From: Streptomyces sp. WAC 01529
GTDB lineage: Bacteria; Actinomycetota; Actinomycetes; Streptomycetales; Streptomycetaceae
DNA: 64,000 nt
Reading direction: 5' to 3'
Assembly: GCF_003945545.1 (NCBI RefSeq)
Contig: NZ_CP029617.1
Span: forward strand, 3,173,001-3,237,000
Made by a program: the position numbers and the translations under genes. Shown here in pieces: positions 17,920 through 32,798 of this stretch. Numbering within the stretch: the stretch's first letter is position 1; every line of letters starts with the position of its first letter. The notes beneath the pieces were generated by a model. It searched no databases, had not been told where the DNA came from, and worked only from the letters and a program-made list of their open reading frames with translations.

Positions 17920-18645
17920 GTGACAGCGGCGGGGGCAGTGCTCATGGGGCTCGGAGCGGCACCGCTCCTGCCGCGCACCGGCGAGGACCCACCGGTGACG
18001 ATCCCACGCGACCCCGCCCGTGAAGCGGCCGAGCGCGAACTGTCCAAGCCGATGTACCACGAGAACGACCCGAGCCTCCTCCAGCGCGCCCTGAACGCCT
18101 TCTGGAACTGGGTCGACGACCTGTTCTCCGCCGCCGCGGGGGCCACCCCGGGCGGCGGGCTCGGCCTCCTCGTCATCGTCCTCGCGGTAGTGGCCCTGGG
18201 CGCCGCCCTCTGGTGGCGCCTGGGCACCCCGCACCGCACCCCCACCTCCGCACCGCCCCTCTTCGACGACCGCCCCCGCAGCGCCGCCGAACACCGCGCC
18301 GCCGCCGAGGCCCACGCCGCCCAGGGCCACTGGAACCAAGCCGTCCAGGAACGCATGCGCGCCATCGTCCGCGCCCTGGAGGAACGCGCACTCCTGGACC
18401 CCCGCCCCGGCCGCACCGCCGACGAAGCCGCAGCGGAAGCAGGCCGAACCCTCCCCGCCCACGCCCCCCAACTCCGCTCCTCGGCCCACGAATTCGACGA
18501 CGTCACATACGGCGGCCGCACCGCCGACGAACCCGCGTACCTCCGCCTGGCCGCGCTCGACCGGGACCTCGAACGCACCAAGCCGGTCCTGACCAGCACC
18601 ACCCACACCACCCCGAGCAGCAGCTCCCAGGGAGCCGCCGAATGA
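17920..18645 (+). CDS. DUF4129 domain membrane protein
   Basis: A 241-residue protein with an N-terminal hydrophobic stretch, a membrane helix at about residues 85-105 (LGLLVIVLAVVALGAALWW) and a cytoplasmic C-terminal DUF4129 domain (SAAEHRAAAEAHAAQGHWNQAVQERMRAIVRALEERALLD, ...GRTADEAA). DUF4129 proteins travel with MoxR and DUF58 genes and with transglutaminase-like proteins. The GTG at 17920 lies four bases after the previous stop; an ATG at 17914 reads straight into a stop and is excluded. It overlaps the next gene by ATGA. The biochemical role is unknown. Confidence 0.88.
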   Translation: MTAAGAVLMGLGAAPLLPRTGEDPPVTIPRDPAREAAERELSKPMYHENDPSLLQRALNAFWNWVDDLFSAAAGATPGGGLGLLVIVLAVVALGAALWWRLGTPHRTPTSAPPLFDDRPRSAAEHRAAAEAHAAQGHWNQAVQERMRAIVRALEERALLDPRPGRTADEAAAEAGRTLPAHAPQLRSSAHEFDDVTYGGRTADEPAYLRLAALDRDLERTKPVLTSTTHTTPSSSSQGAAE

Positions 18646-19888
18646 CCGGCTCCACCCGCCCGGCCGAGCCACCCCAGCCCGCCACGCCCTCCACCACGCG
18701 GCAGCCGGACGCCCCTCGCCCCACCACCTCGGTCTCGCCGACACCCCGCCAGCTCTGGACCCGCTCCCGAGGCATCGCCCTCGCCCTGGTCATCCTGCTG
18801 GCCACGGCCGTCGCCATCGCCGCCGTCCGCTCCGGCGCCCAGCACGGCCGCCTCGACCCGCGCTCCGCCGACCCCCACGGCAGCCGAGCCGTCGCCGAAC
18901 TCCTCGCCGACCAGGGCGTATCCACCCGCGTGGTCACCACCACCGAAGAGGCCCGCACCGCGGCCGGCCCGGACACGACCCTTCTGGTGACCAACCCCGA
19001 CCTGCTCACCGACGGCCAGCGCTCCCGCCTCCACGCCGCCACCAAACACTCCGGCGGCCGCACCGTCCTCGTCACTCCCGGCGCCCCCTCGGTCAAAGAC
19101 CTCGCCCCGGGCGTCACCGCGCACGACACCCCCAGCGCGGACTCCACGCTCTCCCCCGGCTGCTTCCTGCCGGCCGCCCGCCGAGCGGGCACCGCCGACA
19201 TGGGCGGCATCCGCTACGACACCCTCACCCCCGACGCCGAGGCCTGCTACCTCAGCGACGGCCTGCCCAGCCTTCTGCATCTCCCCGCCCCCCGCGGAAA
19301 GGGCGACACCGTCGTCCTCGGCGCCCCCGACATCCTCTACAACGACCACCTCGACAAGCGCGGCAACGCCTCGCTCGTCCTGCAACTCCTCGGTACCCGA
19401 CCCGAGTTGGCCTGGTACCTCCCCTCACTCTCCGACGACCGGACGGCCGACTCGGAGCAGCGCGGCTTCTTCGATCTGATCCCCTCCGGCTGGCGTTGGG
19501 GCACCCTGCAACTCGCCATCGCCGCGGCTCTCGCCGCCCTCTGGCGCGCCCGCCGCCTCGGCCCCCTCGTCACCGAACGCCTCCCCGTGGTCATCCGCGC
19601 CTCAGAGACCGTCGAAGGCCGTGCCCGCCTCTATCGCAGAGCGAACGCCCGTGACCGCGCGGCCACCGCCCTGCGCACCGCCACCCGCACCCGCCTCGCC
19701 CCCCTCGTCGGCGTATCCCCCGCTCAGGCGCACGCGCCCGAGACCCTGATCCCCGCACTGTCCACGCGACTTCGCACTCCCGGCCAAGACCCGCACCCCC
19801 TCCTCTTCGGGCCGCCCCCGGGCAACGACACAGCGCTCATCGCCCTAGCCGACCAACTCGACGCCCTCGAAAGAGAGGTACGCCACTC

Positions 19889-19892
<4 letters not shown>
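18642..19892 (+). CDS. DUF4350 domain membrane protein
   Basis: A 416-residue protein. After a Pro/Thr-rich cytoplasmic leader there is a membrane helix at about 45-63 (GIALALVILLATAVAIAAV). An extracytoplasmic DUF4350 domain follows (DPHGSRAVAELLADQGVSTRVVTTTEEA, LLVTNPDLLTDGQRSRL), which resembles a Rossmann-like GATase-1/ABC-associated fold. A second helix near 290 (LQLAIAAALAALW) and a cytoplasmic tail end the protein. The start ATG overlaps the previous stop as ATGA, and its own stop overlaps the MoxR start, so the genes are translationally coupled. Function unknown; membership of the MoxR/DUF58 system is clear from context. Confidence 0.88.
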
Positions 19893-20877
<985 letters not shown>

Positions 20878-20878
<1 letters not shown>

Positions 20879-22188
20879 TGGCCGTTACCGGACGCACCGC
20901 CCTCCTGGCAGCCCTGGGCAGCCTCCCCGTAGGTCTCTGGGACCCCAGCTGGACCGGCATCCTCGCCGTCAACGCCCCCCTGGCCCTGGCGTGCGCCTGC
21001 GACTTCGCACTGGCCGCCCCGGTACGCCGCCTCGGCCTGACCCGCTCCGGCGACACTTCCGTACGCCTGGGGGAGACCGCCGACGTCCAGCTCACCGTCA
21101 CCAACCCCTCCGGCCGCCCCCTGCGCGCCGACCTCCGAGACGCCTGGCCCCCCAGCAGCTGGCAGCCCGGAACCGAAGTCGCCGGATCCCGCCAGAGCCT
21201 CGCGATCCCCGCCGGCGAACGCCGCCGCCTCACCACTCACCTGCGCCCCACCCGCCGCGGCGACCACCGATCCGACCGCGTGACCATCCGCTCGTACGGC
21301 CCGCTGCGCCTCTTCGCCCGCCAGGGCAGCCACCGGGTCCCGTGGACCGTACGCGTCCTACCGCCCTTCACCAGCCGGAAGCACCTGCCCTCCAAGCTGG
21401 CCCGGCTCCGCGAACTCGACGGTCGTACCAGCGTGCTGACCCGCGGCGAGGGCACCGAGTTCGACAGTCTCCGCGACTACGTCCCCGGCGACGACACCCG
21501 CTCCATCGACTGGCGCGCCACGGCCCGCCAGTCCACCGTCGCGATCCGTACCTGGCGCCCGGAACGCGACCGGCACATCCTTCTGGTCCTCGACACCGGC
21601 CGCACCTCCGCCGGCCGGGTCGGCGACGCGCCACGCCTCGACGCCTCGATGGACGCCGCACTCCTCCTGGCCGCCCTCGCCTCCCGTGCCGGTGATCGCG
21701 TGGACCTTCTCGCATACGATCGCCGCGTACGTGCCCTGGTCCAGGGCCGATCAGCAGGTGATGTCCTCCCCTCTCTGGTCAACGCCCTGGCGACTCTGGA
21801 ACCCGAACTCATCGAGACGGACGCCCGAGGCCTGACCTCGACGGCCCTACGCACAGCGCCCCGCGGTTCCCTGATCGTGCTGCTTACGAGCCTCGACGCG
21901 GCCCCCATCGAAGAGGGCCTGCTACCCGTACTCTCTCGGCTCACCAAACGCCACAAAGTCCTGCTCGCTTCGGTCGCCGATCCCAAGATCGAGGAAATGG
22001 CGAATGCCCGTGGAATGGCAGAAGCGATATACGAGGCGGCAGCGGCAGCCCAAGCGCAATCCGAAAGGCACCGCACGGCGGAACAACTCACCCGCCGCGG
22101 CGTCACGGTCGTGGACGCGACCCCAAACAATCTGGCCCCCGCGCTGGCCGACGCTTACCTTTCCCTGAAGGCGGCCGGCCGTCTCTGA
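20878..22188 (+). CDS. DUF58 domain protein (von Willebrand factor A-like)
   Basis: A 436-residue protein with two N-terminal hydrophobic segments (LLAALGSLPVGLW and TGILAVNAPLALACACDFALAA). A beta-rich region follows (GETADVQLTVTNPSGRPL), then the DUF58 motif with EFDSLRDYVPGDDTRSIDWRATARQ near residue 200. The C-terminal part resembles a vWA domain (HILLVLDTGRTS... LDASMDAALLLAALASRAGDRVDLLAYD), with a metal-site-like D-x-G-x-T in place of D-x-S-x-S. It is the last gene of the operon and ends 30 bases before the terminator shared with the rRNA operon. It is probably the target or partner of the MoxR ATPase; the role in the cell is not known. Confidence 0.92.
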
Positions 22189-22217
22189 GGAGAAAGGGCA
22201 GGGGCGTGAAAACAAAA

Positions 22218-22258
22218 AAAGCCTCAGTCCCCGGACATTGTCCGGGGACTGAGGCTTT
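22218..22258. terminator. Bidirectional terminator between DUF58 operon and rRNA operon
   Basis: A 15-base-pair perfect stem (GCCTCAGTCCCCGGA with TCCGGGGACTGAGGC) and a five-base loop, flanked by AAA/TTT pairs that extend it to 18. On the minus strand it is followed by TTTTTTTGTTTT and on the plus strand by TTTATAAAATT. It should stop both the rRNA operon and the convergent MoxR/DUF58 operon. Confidence 0.92.
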
Positions 22259-22267
22259 ATAAAATTA

Positions 22268-22386
22268 GTTCGGCGGCGTCCTACTCTCCCACAGGGTCCC
22301 CCCTGCAGTACCATCGGCGCTATGAGGCTTAGCTTCCGGGTTCGGAATGTAACCGGGCGTTTCCCTCACGCTATGACCACCGAAAC
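22268..22386 (-). rRNA. rrf: 5S ribosomal RNA
   Basis: On the minus strand it begins GTTTCGGTGGTCATAGCG, contains CCGAACCCGGAAGCTAAG, and ends GACGCCGCCGAAC, the actinobacterial 5S signature. The two ends are complementary (GTTTCGGTGG with CCGCCGAAC). The length is about 119 bases. It is the last gene of the rRNA operon and abuts the terminator. Confidence 0.96.
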
Positions 22387-22450
22387 ACTATGAAACTGAC
22401 AACCGCACCGCCATGTGGCATGACGGGGTTGTTCGTGGTTTCAGAACCAA

Positions 22451-22467
22451 CACAGTGGACGCGAGCA
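22451..22467. other. 3' arm of 23S rRNA processing stem
   Basis: CACAGTGGACGCGAGCA is the exact reverse complement of bases 25601-25617, just outside the 5' end of 23S. In the transcript the two arms pair across the whole 23S sequence to form the RNase III-type processing stem. Confidence 0.85.
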
Positions 22468-22474
22468 ACTGAGG

Positions 22475-27430
<4,956 letters not shown>

Positions 27431-27850
27431 TGTTTTCCCGTAATCGGGATGAACACCACGAGAGCGGAACGGTCGGGAGGAATAATCCCGTCCGTTCACA
27501 GCGTCCTCGCTGTGTCGCCTGCACGGACAGTGCCGTACAGGACTTTTTCAAAGGAACCTCAACTCACCGAAGTGAGTCGGGGTATCAACATATCTGGCGT
27601 TGACTTTTGGCACGCTGTTGAGTTCTCAAGGAACGGACGCTTCCTTTGTACTCACCCTCTCGGGCTTTCCTCCGGGCGCTTCCCTTCGGTATTTCGTGTT
27701 TCCAACCTTACCAGATCCGTTTTCCGTTCCGTTTCCGGTTCGGATTTCATTTCCGGTGGCCGTTGGAGGGCCTTTGCCTTTCGGCTGATCCGACTTTATC
27801 AGAAGCTTTCGGCCGGACTTACCGGCTTCAGTTCCGATTGATCGGGGGTG

Positions 27851-27879
27851 GCTTCTCAATTCGATGTAATTCGAGAAGC
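27851..27879. other. Imperfect 29-bp palindrome in the rRNA leader
   Basis: GCTTCTC-AATT ... AATT-c-GAGAAGC forms a near-perfect inverted repeat just downstream of the most distal candidate promoter. It could be a regulator site, or the terminator of the SpoIIM-like gene, but it has no T-run. Confidence 0.4.
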
Positions 27880-27885
27880 AAGCAG

Positions 27886-27915
27886 ACTTTAAACCGCCGC
27901 CACCGGACTTGTCCA
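27886..27915 (-). promoter_or_regulatory. Best candidate rRNA promoter
   Basis: On the minus strand TGGACA (27910-27915) and TAAAGT (27886-27891) are separated by 18 bases, the closest match to the vegetative consensus in this leader. Confidence 0.5.
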
Positions 27916-28015
27916 GTTCTAGGCAACTGTTCGAATCTACCTCCCCAGTCCTTCCGTGTCAACGGTTTTTCCGGGGCGAAGAGGAGACTAGCAGCTCCTG
28001 AGGGCCCTACGCACA

Positions 28016-29023
28016 TCACGCTGCGGTCGGGGCGGAGGCGCTGCGGTCGGTCCGGTCCAGGTCGCCCGTTTCGCCCGCTCGGGCCGCCCTGCCGCCCAAG
28101 ACGAAGACGTAGGCGAGGAACGCCAGCTCGGCGGCGATTCCGATGGTGATGCGGGCCCAGGTCGGCAGGCCCGAGGGGGTGACGAAGCCTTCGATGGCGC
28201 CCGATACGAACAGGACCAGTGCCAGGCCGATCGCCATGCCGAGGGCTGCTCGGCCCTCCTCCGCCAAGGCCGTGCGGCGGGTGCGGGGGCCGGGGTCGAT
28301 GAGGGTCCAGCCGAGGCGCAGGCCTGTGCCGGCCGCTACGAAGACGGCTGTCAGCTCCAGGAGGCCGTGCGGCAGGACCAGACCGAGGAAGGTGTCGAGG
28401 CGGCCCGCCGAAGACATCAGGCCGATGCCGACCCCGAGGTTGAGCATGTTCTGGAAGAGGATCCACAGGACGGGGAAGCAGAGGAAGGCGCCCAGGACGA
28501 GGCACATCGCGGCGGCCTGGGCGTTGTTCGTCCAGACCTGGGCCGCGAAGGATGCCGCGGGGTGGCTGGAGTAGTACGACTCGTATTCGCCGCCCGGGCG
28601 GGTCAGCTCGCGCAGTTCACTGGGGGCGGCGATGGAGGACTGGACCTCGGGGTGGGTGGCGATCCACCAGCCGATGAGTGCCGCGAGGGCCGTCGAGAGC
28701 AGTGCGGTGGGGACCCACCAGTGGCGGGAGCGGTAGACCGCCGCCGGGAAGCCGTGGGCGAGGAAGCGGGTGACGTCTCTCCAAGAGGCGCGGCGGGTGC
28801 CCGTCACGGCGCTACGCGCGCGTGCCACCAGATGTGTCAGGCGTCCGGTGAGCTGTGGGTCCGGTGCGCCGGACTGGATCAGGGAGAGGTGGGTGGCGGT
28901 GCGCTGGTAGAGGGCGACGAGTTCGTCGGCCTCGGCGCCGGTGAGGCGGCGTTGGCGGCGCAGCAGGGCTTCCAGGCGGTCCCACTCGGCTCGGTGGGCG
29001 GACACGAAGACGTCGAGGTCCAT
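28016..29023 (-). CDS. Stage II sporulation protein M-like (SpoIIM/DUF95) membrane protein
   Basis: A 335-residue membrane protein of the SpoIIM family. In Bacillus SpoIIM joins the DMP complex that remodels septal peptidoglycan; Streptomyces makes no endospores, so the role here is open. The cytoplasmic N-terminal domain begins MDLDVFVSAHRAEWDRLEALL. Membrane helices follow near residues 105-122, 165-190, 200-235 and 265-310 (for example FLCFPVLWILFQNMLNLGVGIGLM). Conserved polar residues lie in FAAQVWTNNAQAAA and LPHGLLELTAVFVAAGTG, typical of the family. It is divergent from the RDD-family gene across 88 bases, a pairing common in actinobacteria, and lies directly upstream of the rRNA operon on the same strand. 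Confidence 0.9.
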   Translation of the reverse strand: MDLDVFVSAHRAEWDRLEALLRRQRRLTGAEADELVALYQRTATHLSLIQSGAPDPQLTGRLTHLVARARSAVTGTRRASWRDVTRFLAHGFPAAVYRSRHWWVPTALLSTALAALIGWWIATHPEVQSSIAAPSELRELTRPGGEYESYYSSHPAASFAAQVWTNNAQAAAMCLVLGAFLCFPVLWILFQNMLNLGVGIGLMSSAGRLDTFLGLVLPHGLLELTAVFVAAGTGLRLGWTLIDPGPRTRRTALAEEGRAALGMAIGLALVLFVSGAIEGFVTPSGLPTWARITIGIAAELAFLAYVFVLGGRAARAGETGDLDRTDRSASAPTAA

Positions 29024-29070
29024 CGGGTGGCTGCTCCTCGTACTGCGGCGCGTGGCTGCTCAGCTTGGCA

Positions 29071-29082
29071 GACTGGCCAGTC
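29071..29082. promoter_or_regulatory. 12-bp palindrome between divergent SpoIIM-like and RDD genes
   Basis: GACTGGCCAGTC, a perfect palindrome in the 88-base divergent spacer and a possible shared operator. Its short length makes chance likely. Confidence 0.3.
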
Positions 29083-29111
29083 CTAGGGCAGGGCGGGGAA
29101 GGGCGGCAGGC

Positions 29112-30185
29112 GTGAGTGAACTGGTGACTGGTGAGGCGGTGGCGCTCGAGCTGCGTCCCGCGAAGCTGCCGAGCCGGATGCTGGCCTTGCTGATCGACAT
29201 GGCCGTGGCGTGGGCGGTCTATCTCGCGGTGACGGTCGGGGTCGTCGCTTCGACCTCTTCGTTGGACGACGCCGCGGCCGCCGCCGTCGCGGTCGCCGGC
29301 TTCGTACTCATCCTGGTCGGCGGTCCGATCGCGGTGGAGACGCTCAGTCATGGGCGGTCGTTGGGGAAGCTGGCGTGTGGGCTGCGGGTGGTGCGGGATG
29401 ACGGGGGGCCGATTCGTTTCCGGCACGCGCTCGTGCGGGGGGCCGTCGGGGTCGTCGAGATTCTGATGACGTTCGGGGTGGTGGCGTGCATCGCGTCGTT
29501 GGTGTCGGCGCGTGGACGGCGGCTCGGGGATGTGTTCGCGGGCACCTTGGTCGTACGGGAGCGGGTGCCTGCCGGGCGGACCGCCTCTGTGCCTCCGCCG
29601 CCTCCCTGGCTGATGGGGCGGTTCTCCGGGCTCGATCTGTCCGGGGTCCCTGAGGGGCTGTGGCTTGCGATCCGCCAGTACCTGACGCGGATGGGGCAGT
29701 TGGATCCGCAGGTGGGCTGGGCGATGGCGGAGCGGCTGGCCGGTGATCTGGCGGAGCGCACGGGAGCTCCGGCGCCGCAGGGTGTGCCGCCGGCCGCGTA
29801 TCTGGCAGCCGTCGTGCATGAGCGGCAGGCGCGGGATGTGCGGAGGGCCTTCGGCGGGGAGGCGGGGGGCGCTGCCGGGCATGCGACGGCGGGGGGCGCC
29901 GGTGGACATGTGGCGGCGGGTGTCGGTGGTGGACATGTGGCGGCGGGGGCCATTCCGGATACACCGGCTCCGGGCTTCGCTGCTCCGGGCTCGGCCGCTC
30001 CAGATTCTCCGGCTTCGGGTTCTGGCGCTCCGGATTCTCAGGCTCCGGGTTCTGCCCCTCCGGGTTCACCGGTTTCGGGCTCCGCCGCTTCGGGTTCTCC
30101 CGCTCCGGGCCCCGTGTCGCCGTCGGGCGGGCGCGGGGGTGAGGAGTCCGCTCCTTCCGCGACAGGGTTCGTACCGCCTGCCTGA
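29112..30185 (+). CDS. RDD-family membrane protein with long Ala/Pro/Ser tail
   Basis: A 357-residue protein. The RDD domain spans about residues 10-160: LPSRMLALLIDMAVAWAVYLAV holds the conserved Arg-Asp pair, further helices follow (AAVAVAGFVLILVGGPIAVETL, VVEILMTFGVVACIASLV), and the last motif is SARGRRLGDVFAGTLVV. RDD proteins are mostly uncharacterised transporter-like membrane proteins. The C-terminal 120 residues are low complexity, with two GGHVAAG units and about ten PGS/PDS-type repeats, probably disordered. The GTG at 29112 follows GGGAAGGGCGG. It is divergent from the SpoIIM-like gene and ends 23 bases from the convergent gene downstream. Confidence 0.87.
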   Translation: MSELVTGEAVALELRPAKLPSRMLALLIDMAVAWAVYLAVTVGVVASTSSLDDAAAAAVAVAGFVLILVGGPIAVETLSHGRSLGKLACGLRVVRDDGGPIRFRHALVRGAVGVVEILMTFGVVACIASLVSARGRRLGDVFAGTLVVRERVPAGRTASVPPPPPWLMGRFSGLDLSGVPEGLWLAIRQYLTRMGQLDPQVGWAMAERLAGDLAERTGAPAPQGVPPAAYLAAVVHERQARDVRRAFGGEAGGAAGHATAGGAGGHVAAGVGGGHVAAGAIPDTPAPGFAAPGSAAPDSPASGSGAPDSQAPGSAPPGSPVSGSAASGSPAPGPVSPSGGRGGEESAPSATGFVPPA

Positions 30186-30208
30186 CCGGTCCGGGATGGG
30201 CCGGGGTG

Positions 30209-30823
30209 TCAGGCGAAAGTCGACGGTGGGGTTTCCAGGTGCTCAAGCTCGATGCCGGGGGCCGCGAGGACGACGTCGCCGGTGAGGTGGACCGCGTGCT
30301 GTTCGCCGGTGTCCAGGGCTGTGACCTGGTATTCCTCCACGATCAGGGGGCCGTTGTCAGTGGCGTGTGCTTCTCTTTTCAGCAGGGCCCAGGACTGGTC
30401 GAGGGTGCGGGGGGCGAGGACCGGGTCCGTGAAGGCGACCAGGCGGATTCGGGTCGCGGGGGCGTCGGGGGTCAGGCGGAGCAGCCGGGCCGTCGCGATG
30501 AGGAAGGCGGGGGATGTGCCGGTGAAAGCGTGGGCGGGCGCGTTGTCTTCGGTGGCATGGGCGCCGGTGGGGTCGGTGCGGACCCAGGTCACGCCGTTGA
30601 GGGCGGCGGCGCGGACCTGCCAGTCCCCCACGTGCAGTTCGAGACGGATGGGGCGGCCGCGGTCGTCGAGTGCGAGGTCGACGGAGCCCGCGGCGGTGCC
30701 TGAGGGGGAGGTTCGTTGGGAGACGTAGCGCCAGCCGGAGGGGCCGGGTGCGCAGTGGAAGTGTTCTTCGCCGAGGGGGGTGCGATCGTGCGGATCATGG
30801 AGCGAATAGCGGCCGCGGGGCAT
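30209..30823 (-). CDS. Conserved hypothetical protein, Streptomyces type
   Basis: A 204-residue protein I cannot assign to a named family. It is mostly beta-rich (GEEHFHCAPGPSGWRYVSQR, GSVDLALDDRGRPIRLELHVGDWQVRAAAL, LIVEEYQVTALDTGEQHAV), with no signal peptide or membrane segment. The texture recalls lipid-binding or ligand-binding beta-barrel folds (domain-of-unknown-function type). The ATG at 30821-30823, starting MPRGRYSLHDPHDRTPLG, is preferred over an upstream extension lacking conserved character. It lies between the RDD gene and ahcY, after the ahcY terminator, so it is probably transcribed separately. Real gene likely; function unknown. Confidence 0.72.
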   Translation of the reverse strand: MPRGRYSLHDPHDRTPLGEEHFHCAPGPSGWRYVSQRTSPSGTAAGSVDLALDDRGRPIRLELHVGDWQVRAAALNGVTWVRTDPTGAHATEDNAPAHAFTGTSPAFLIATARLLRLTPDAPATRIRLVAFTDPVLAPRTLDQSWALLKREAHATDNGPLIVEEYQVTALDTGEQHAVHLTGDVVLAAPGIELEHLETPPSTFA

Positions 30824-30899
30824 GGGCTTGGGTCCTCGGGTCAGTACCTGCGGTGAGCGGTGGGGTCGGTCCGGACCGGCCGGTGCCGCTCCCAAAGGG

Positions 30900-30932
30900 G
30901 CAGGCCCCCGCCGGGGGGGGGCGAGGGCCTGC
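30900..30932 (-). terminator. Terminator hairpin of ahcY
   Basis: A 13-base-pair stem (GCAGGCCCCCGCC against GGCGAGGGCCTGC, one mismatch) with a seven-G loop, 32 bases after the ahcY stop on the minus strand. It has no T-run, as is common in Streptomyces. Confidence 0.7.
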
Positions 30933-30964
30933 TGAGGTGGGGCTGACCGGTGGCCGGTCGGCGG

Positions 30965-32437
<1,473 letters not shown>

Positions 32438-32605
32438 GAGTGAGCTGCTCCTCGTGGGGTTGGTCGAGGGTGGACATGGCTGACCTGCGGCGTCGGGTAC
32501 AAGGGTGCACCGACGCGCGCAGCGCAGTCCGTCGGAGGCCCTCTCTCCCTCGGCCGGTCCGTGCGCGGACCGCCCGACCGCCATCAGCAGCGACGTCTGG
32601 CTCAG
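32438..32605 (-). promoter_or_regulatory. Structured leader of ahcY
   Basis: Between a candidate -10 (TAGCTT on the minus strand, 32612-32617) and the ahcY start lie two strong hairpins. CGGTCCG-tgcg-CGGACCG is at 32555-32572, and an arm pair CCGACG/CGTCGG encloses the segment around 32508-32533. This could be a cis-regulatory leader. The conserved core of the known SAH riboswitch is not visible to me. Low certainty. Confidence 0.4.
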
Positions 32606-32798
32606 TCATCCAAGCTACACCGGTCGGCCCAGCGAGCCCCAGCCCGCCTCTGGTCATGGAACTCCGGCGGATAGGCAGTCAGACCCGGACGTTATGGGAC
32701 CTTTGCGCTTTTGATCCTGCGCGGACGTGTTGCAGGATGCCTAGGGATCGGGAACATATGCGCGATCTCGGTTTTGACGAAGGCGTGAGGAGATCCAA
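32606..32798 (+). promoter_or_regulatory. Divergent spacer with an operator-like inverted repeat before the PTS gene
   Basis: ATCCTGC (32714-32720) and GCAGGAT (32732-32738) form an inverted repeat with an 11-base spacer, about 60 bases before the PTS gene start. The geometry suits a dimeric repressor site; a weak hairpin is the alternative. The same spacer holds the ahcY promoter on the other strand. Confidence 0.4.

Larger units (their letters stand above)
27431..28015 (-). promoter_or_regulatory. rRNA operon promoter and leader region
   Basis: A 585-base region between the SpoIIM-like gene and 16S, AT-richer than its surroundings. Three -10-like words on the minus strand, TAAAGT (27886-27891), TAAAGT (27793-27798) and TAAGGT (27705-27710), lie about 90 bases apart; the last two have a TG-n extension. 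The leader carries TTGAGAACTCAA with GCGTGCC (27613-27629), the boxB/boxA-type antitermination and processing signal. A CACAGCG-tcct-CGCTGTG hairpin lies nearer 16S. Multiple promoters are usual for Streptomyces rRNA operons. Confidence 0.6.

Noticed and set aside
15930..19385. A 1,151-codon minus-strand frame across mtnA and the MoxR operon
   Set aside because: It overlaps several certain genes out of frame and has no domain.
32438..32605. Known SAH riboswitch before ahcY
   Set aside because: I could not identify the conserved SAH-aptamer core, so it is kept only as an unassigned structured leader.
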